Shown here piece after piece: positions 4,884 to 7,149 of a DNA stretch of 7,149 nt. A model generated the notes under the pieces. The model had not been told where the DNA came from and searched no databases. It saw only the letters and a program-made list of their open reading frames with translations. The first letter of the stretch is position 1; each line of letters starts with the position of its first letter. Origin of the DNA: CAZWLD01 sp964634685 (GTDB taxonomy: Bacteria; Bacillota_I; Bacilli_A; Acholeplasmatales; JAEDCM01); contig CAZWLD010000059.1 of the NCBI GenBank assembly GCA_964634685.1, positions 1 to 7,149 of the forward strand, in the 5' to 3' direction. Position numbers and translations under genes: made by a program.

Positions 4884-5134
4884 TTACTAAGTTTATTTTG
4901 ATGGACTATTCCTCTTATGGCGGAGAGGGTATTCATGGTATCTATTTCGATAGAGTAGATGCCGAAGAAGCATTTTATGACACTTGTTATGATTGGGTCT
5001 ATGAAACTATGATGACCGCAGACCCTCTCGATGTATTTGGTCTACCTGAGTGGGATTGGACCAGCAATTATAAATATTTGATGGAAGATTGCGCTCGCAC
5101 CTTAATTATTGTGGAGGTTCCTTATTATGTATAA
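4880..5134 (+). CDS. Small acidic hypothetical protein, TTG start
   Basis: An 84-residue acidic protein starting at TTG 4880, chosen because AGAGGAGGA (4862-4870) lies nine bases upstream; the next ATG (4901) would remove the first strand. It has a strand (TKFILMDYSS), a Gly-rich turn, then YFDRVDAEEAFYDTCYDWV (residues 22-40), a helix seen in outline in the 2491 protein as well, and an aromatic acidic middle (LPEWDWTSNY) before a final strand (TLIIVEVPYYV). The gene overlaps both neighbours: TTGA at the start, and ATGTATAA with a micro-ORF at the end. Soluble, no known motif, function unknown. Confidence 0.87.
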   Translation: MITKFILMDYSSYGGEGIHGIYFDRVDAEEAFYDTCYDWVYETMMTADPLDVFGLPEWDWTSNYKYLMEDCARTLIIVEVPYYV

Positions 5135-5171
5135 GTATGTTTCTACATTATATTGCGGTGAAATTATATAA
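5127..5171 (+). CDS. Putative 14-residue micro-ORF
   Basis: ATG 5127 follows a strong GGAGG by nine bases and overlaps the end of the preceding gene (ATGTATAA, the same junction found at 6807). It encodes only 14 residues, including LYCGEII, and stops at TAA five bases before the next terminator stem. It may be a real micro-protein, or a relic of a longer gene whose remainder was replaced by the terminator and promoter cassette. Confidence is low because of its size. Confidence 0.35.
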   Translation: MYKYVSTLYCGEII

Positions 5172-5176
5172 AAGAA

Positions 5177-5204
5177 AAAGCCTACCTGGTTTCAGGTAGG
5201 CTTT
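5177..5204 (+). terminator. Hairpin terminator
   Basis: AAAGCCTACCTG (5177-5188) and CAGGTAGGCTTT (5193-5204) form a perfect 12-bp stem around GTTT. The following T-tract is broken (TTT, then ATTGATTTTT), so it is weaker than the 4185 terminator on paper, but the stem is GC-rich for this DNA and sits between the end of one unit and promoter copy 2. Confidence 0.88.
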
Positions 5205-5205
5205 A

Positions 5206-5234
5206 TTGATTTTTATAAAAAAATATATTATAAT
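5206..5234 (+). promoter_or_regulatory. Sigma-A type promoter, copy 2
   Basis: TTGATT (5206-5211), 17-base A/T spacer, TATAAT (5229-5234), then ATATATATA. It matches promoter copy 1 almost base for base over 35 bases. It drives the genes from 5290. The -35 box begins one base after the preceding terminator stem. Confidence 0.9.
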
Positions 5235-5289
5235 ATATATATAAAGATTAAAAGATTATTTCGTATTTAGTTGGAAGAAGGTAAATAAA

Positions 5290-5586
5290 TTGGATAGAGA
5301 CACTCTTGAAAATATGCCTATGGAACAGCTTGCCGAAGTCCATATGCTTGTAAATACTGTCTATAATGAGAGACAAGCTTCTTATAAGCAGGAACTTATT
5401 AATAATTTATGTAAGGCTTACAATGATTTGCGTTGTGCTTATCCTGACCTGGGTTATTTCCCCATTAATCCTAATTTCAATTTAAATTGCGCTATTTCTG
5501 CTCCACAGAATGCTTTTGAAAAGATTTGTTATACAATGAATCCTGCTTTATTTAATACCGTTACTAAAATGGAGGTTATGGGATGA
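5290..5586 (+). CDS. Hypothetical protein with N-terminal helix
   Basis: A 98-residue soluble protein starting at TTG 5290; GAAGG lies eight bases upstream and the next ATG is eleven codons in. Residues about 1-50 look like a long helix or helical hairpin (LENMPMEQLAEVHMLVNTVY, then RQASYKQELINNLCKAYNDL), a layout used by small oligomerising proteins. The rest has a Pro/Asn-rich segment (YFPINPNFNLNC) and a C-terminal helix. No DNA-binding motif can be claimed. It is the first gene behind promoter copy 2, with a leader of roughly 50 bases, and its TGA overlaps the next ATG (ATGA). Function unknown. Confidence 0.87.
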   Translation: MDRDTLENMPMEQLAEVHMLVNTVYNERQASYKQELINNLCKAYNDLRCAYPDLGYFPINPNFNLNCAISAPQNAFEKICYTMNPALFNTVTKMEVMG

Positions 5587-6074
5587 TTTTCGTGGCTAAG
5601 TCTTATGAAGGACTGGAAAAAATTGGAGAACCTTATTTTAAATCTGGTCGTTCTTATATTAAAGTCCTGACTAAGACAGGCCAGGAAAAAGAGGTTCGTG
5701 TATATACTGAGAAAGAATATAATAAAATGTATCCAGAAGCCAAGATTAGCAGTTCGACAGGATGTAAAGGATATGGTCCGCAGATGAACTGCCTTGGTTT
5801 CAATGATAAGGATGATTTTATTATTATTTTTGTCGGTGATATTGTCAAAAATGAGCCTTGGTTTAATGAGCGTACCTGTATGCGGTTCCATCGGGTATGG
5901 GGCTGGTATGTAGTCGATAAGATGTATCCTGCTAAATTACCTGAGAATGTTTATCCTTGTAAACTGTTCTGGTCTGCGGTTGGACAGGATGATGGATACT
6001 TGAAGCCCGACGCAGAGATTATTAAGGCGGTTCGCGCAGTCTCAAAGGAGATGAAAAAGAATGTTGGCAAGTGA
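5583..6074 (+). CDS. Conserved-type hypothetical protein with WGWY motif
   Basis: A 163-residue soluble protein in an ATGA overlap with its neighbour; GGAGG of the site lies about nine bases before the ATG. It opens with a basic segment (residues 1-50, EGLEKIGEPYFKSGRSYIKV, then KEVRVYTEKEY). A beta-rich core follows (DDFIIIFVGD at 77-86), then RFHRVWGWYVVDKMYPAKLP and CKLFWSAVGQDDGYLKP (about 101-142). The WGWY, LPE and W-x2-VG-x2-DG-x-LKP series recalls, from memory only, an unnamed family in Firmicutes phages and plasmids. No catalytic site is apparent, and the C-terminal helix is basic (EMKKNVGK). It overlaps the membrane-protein gene downstream by 14 bases. Function unknown. Confidence 0.92.
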   Translation: MIFVAKSYEGLEKIGEPYFKSGRSYIKVLTKTGQEKEVRVYTEKEYNKMYPEAKISSSTGCKGYGPQMNCLGFNDKDDFIIIFVGDIVKNEPWFNERTCMRFHRVWGWYVVDKMYPAKLPENVYPCKLFWSAVGQDDGYLKPDAEIIKAVRAVSKEMKKNVGK

Positions 6075-6258
6075 TATTCTTTGTGTTATATTTCTATTTG
6101 CTGCAATGCTAATTATGATTAGTATGCTTAGCGCATTAATTGATTATTGGTTGAACCATCGAGTAGCAATTCATGTTTATATTGCTTTTATAATTGCACT
6201 AGTAATATTAATTGCTATTTTTGTTGGTGCTATTATTTCTATTGTGGTGGTATTTTAA
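6061..6258 (+). CDS. Small two-helix membrane protein
   Basis: A 65-residue, very hydrophobic protein with two predicted membrane segments, residues about 5-27 and 39-64, joined by a short loop (YWLNHRVAIH). AAGGAG lies about ten bases before the ATG, inside the end of the upstream gene, which it overlaps by 14 bases. Size and topology fit a holin or a toxin-like membrane peptide, but no endolysin is nearby and no family motif is seen, so it should stay unnamed. It is the last gene before promoter copy 3, and no terminator hairpin separates the two. Confidence 0.87.
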   Translation: MLASDILCVIFLFAAMLIMISMLSALIDYWLNHRVAIHVYIAFIIALVILIAIFVGAIISIVVVF

Positions 6259-6265
6259 ATTCTAA

Positions 6266-6294
6266 TTGATTTTTTTAAAAAAAAATGATATAAT
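6266..6294 (+). promoter_or_regulatory. Sigma-A type promoter, copy 3
   Basis: TTGATT (6266-6271), a 17-base spacer of T then A tracts, TATAAT (6289-6294), then ATATATAGAA. It differs from the other two copies mainly in the spacer end (ATGA in place of ATAT). It drives the genes from 6336. Unlike copies 1 and 2 it has no terminator in front, so read-through from the previous unit is likely. Confidence 0.88.
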
Positions 6295-6335
6295 ATATAT
6301 AGAAAATGAGAGAAATGATATAGGGAGGCAAATCA

Positions 6336-6527
6336 ATGAGAGAGATTAAAGGTTTGGCAGATTTAGAGCGCTATACTTCCTGTCCTTTCTGCGACACCGC
6401 ATATGCTTATACTGAAAAAGATGTAATCTATATCTTTTCTAATGGTAAAACTTGGAGTCAATATATTCGAGCAAAAGGTAAGCCCTATGTAGAATGCCCC
6501 AAGTGTAATATCGCTTTTGAGATTTAA
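6336..6527 (+). CDS. Small zinc-ribbon protein
   Basis: A 63-residue protein with two CPxC knuckles, Cys16-Pro-Phe-Cys19 and Cys54-Pro-Lys-Cys57, separated by a beta-rich stretch (AYTEKDVIYIF, then YIRAKGKPYVE). This is the standard layout of a four-cysteine zinc ribbon, a fold used for nucleic-acid or protein contact; which of these applies here cannot be told. AGGGAGGC, about nine bases before the ATG, is a strong ribosome site. It is the first gene behind promoter copy 3. Its final bases and the short gap carry the AAGGTGG ribosome site of the next gene. Confidence 0.9.
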   Translation: MREIKGLADLERYTSCPFCDTAYAYTEKDVIYIFSNGKTWSQYIRAKGKPYVECPKCNIAFEI

Positions 6528-6538
6528 GGTGGTAATCT

Positions 6539-6814
6539 ATGAGTATATATCTATCTGTAACTAAAATCCTCCAAAGACATGAGGCTTTAAAGAACGGCAA
6601 TAAGGTAATCTTCTATGATAAGAATGCCTATAAATCTATTCAACAATATCTTGGCGATATGAATTGTAGTAAAAACGAAAAAGAACGTAATTATGTTTAT
6701 GACTGGGAGTGCGATTATCGTCCTTGGAATGATGGTATTCATGCCTCTTGTTTTTTCTGTTGGTGTAATATCGAAGGAACCCAGTATATGAAAGGATTTG
6801 ATTGCTATGTATAA
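6539..6814 (+). CDS. Hypothetical protein with C-terminal Cys cluster
   Basis: A 91-residue soluble protein; AAGGTGG lies six bases before the ATG. The N-terminal half is helical and basic (VTKILQRHEALKNGNKVIFY, then AYKSIQQYLGDM). The C-terminal half has Cys58, Cys71-x2-Cys74-x-Cys76, Cys89 and His68, with aromatic residues between (YRPWNDGIHASCFFCWCN). That could be a zinc site, though the spacing fits no standard ribbon. Genes on both sides are small and unknown. Its last codons overlap the next gene's start (ATGTATAA). Function unknown. Confidence 0.87.
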   Translation: MSIYLSVTKILQRHEALKNGNKVIFYDKNAYKSIQQYLGDMNCSKNEKERNYVYDWECDYRPWNDGIHASCFFCWCNIEGTQYMKGFDCYV

Positions 6815-7022
6815 TTGGCAACCTGGCGAAATGCTTTACGCCATGGAATGTAATGGTGACCTCTTGACTAAAAAGGGAAAGATGATGCGATATGTTCTTC
6901 GTTATTTGGAAGGTGATGATATTACATTTGAAGATGTAGGTCTTGACCGTAATGAAATGACGAATGAAGATTATGATTTCATTGCTAATGAAATCTATAA
7001 GCGCTCCCCTTCCTATATATAA
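6807..7022 (+). CDS. Small hypothetical protein
   Basis: A 71-residue soluble, acidic protein. I start it at ATG 6807, because GAAAGGA (6790-6796) lies ten bases upstream, as at the 2491 and 4384 genes; a TTG at 6798 would be only one base from that site. The sequence is mostly helical (EMLYAMECNGDLLTKKGKMM, YVLRYLEGDD) with an acidic C-terminal helix (DRNEMTNEDYDFIANEIYKR). No known motif. The start overlaps the upstream stop, suggesting coupling, and the stop abuts the AAGGAG of the next micro-ORF. Confidence 0.82.
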   Translation: MYNWQPGEMLYAMECNGDLLTKKGKMMRYVLRYLEGDDITFEDVGLDRNEMTNEDYDFIANEIYKRSPSYI

Positions 7023-7033
7023 GGAGATTAAAT

Positions 7034-7102
7034 ATGGTTTTAAAAGAAAAAGAATGGTCTGCGTTTCTGACTAGATTTGCTGACCTTGTTTCTTCTAATT
7101 GA
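7034..7102 (+). CDS. Putative 22-residue micro-ORF
   Basis: A perfect AAGGAG (7021-7026) seven bases before ATG 7034 opens a 22-residue frame, MVLKEKEWSAFLTRFADL then VSSN, ending in tandem TGA-TAA. It could form one amphipathic helix. It is the last gene before the closing hairpin. The strong ribosome site and tandem stops argue for translation; the small size leaves it uncertain. Confidence 0.55.
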   Translation: MVLKEKEWSAFLTRFADLVSSN

Positions 7103-7123
7103 TAACGGTTTCCTCCTTTCTTT

Positions 7124-7149
7124 CCCCTTGGTGTTTAGCACCAAGGGGT
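7124..7149 (+). terminator. Terminator hairpin, T-tract beyond window
   Basis: CCCCTTGGTG (7124-7133) and CACCAAGGGG (7139-7148) form a perfect 10-bp GC-rich stem around TTTAG. The window ends one T later, so the T-tract itself is not seen. It would close the unit that starts at promoter copy 3. Confidence 0.82.

Noticed and set aside
5529..5891. Minus-strand open frames opposite the 5290 and 5583 genes
   Set aside because: They have no ribosome site and lie wholly opposite well-supported, coupled plus-strand genes.
6061..6258. Holin call for the two-helix membrane protein
   Set aside because: Only size and hydrophobicity support it; no endolysin or lysis gene is near.
6798..6806. TTG 6798 as start of the 71-residue gene
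   Set aside because: It lies one base from the AAAGGA site; ATG 6807 has the ten-base spacing seen at other genes here.
1771..7102. TGA read as tryptophan across the element
   Set aside because: Seven plus-strand genes end in TGA at sensible places, several in ATGA or TTGA overlaps with the next start, and TGG is used freely for Trp. The in-frame TGAs at 604 and 2335 are better seen as damage.
1..7149. Search for a suppressor or other tRNA gene
   Set aside because: No cloverleaf with a TTCGAAT-type arm was seen in the intergenic stretches on either strand; a decoding tRNA for TAG, if any, is outside this window.

Overview
The window looks like part of a low-GC mobile element (phage, phage-plasmid or plasmid) from a Firmicutes-type host. 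The reasons are strong AGGAGG ribosome sites, TTG and ATG starts, consensus -35/-10 promoters with 17-base spacers, and a dense run of small, mostly unrecognised genes with stop/start overlaps. No structural, integrase, tRNA or CRISPR gene is visible.

Left part (1-1770), minus strand. The first 75 bases are a T-rich low-complexity end. Next come two degenerate minus-strand reading frames (about 81-345 and 399-711), each with a hairpin in or before it. A replication module follows: a two-winged-helix initiator-like protein at 908-1540, flanked on both sides by direct 21-23 base iterons containing TTTTGACCA (828-905 and about 1622-1724). The initiator is only readable if TAG is a sense codon. 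It has six in-frame TAG codons, none of the other two stops before its terminal TAA, and a perfect ribosome site in front of a TTG start that precedes two of the TAGs. With TAG read as glutamine it is one 210-residue protein; with the standard code it falls into fragments.

Right part (1771-7149), plus strand. About nineteen small genes lie in overlapping transcription units. The first unit holds two Cys-rich proteins, a gene broken by an in-frame TGA, several acidic soluble proteins and a two-helix membrane protein; it ends at a strong terminator (4185-4213). Three further units each begin with an almost identical promoter (4215, 5206, 6266). They encode small acidic proteins, a conserved WGWY protein, a two-helix hydrophobic protein, a zinc ribbon and several micro-ORFs. 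The window ends in a terminator hairpin. None of these genes ends in TAG: twelve end in TAA and seven in TGA.

Taken together, a TAG-rich, iteron-controlled replication gene sits beside a TAG-free cassette of accessory genes. This fits a stop-codon-recoded element (TAG to Gln, as in genetic code 15), perhaps one whose replication gene works only in a recoded cell state while the accessory cassette is readable under either code. The recoding is read from the sequence; the gating idea is inference.
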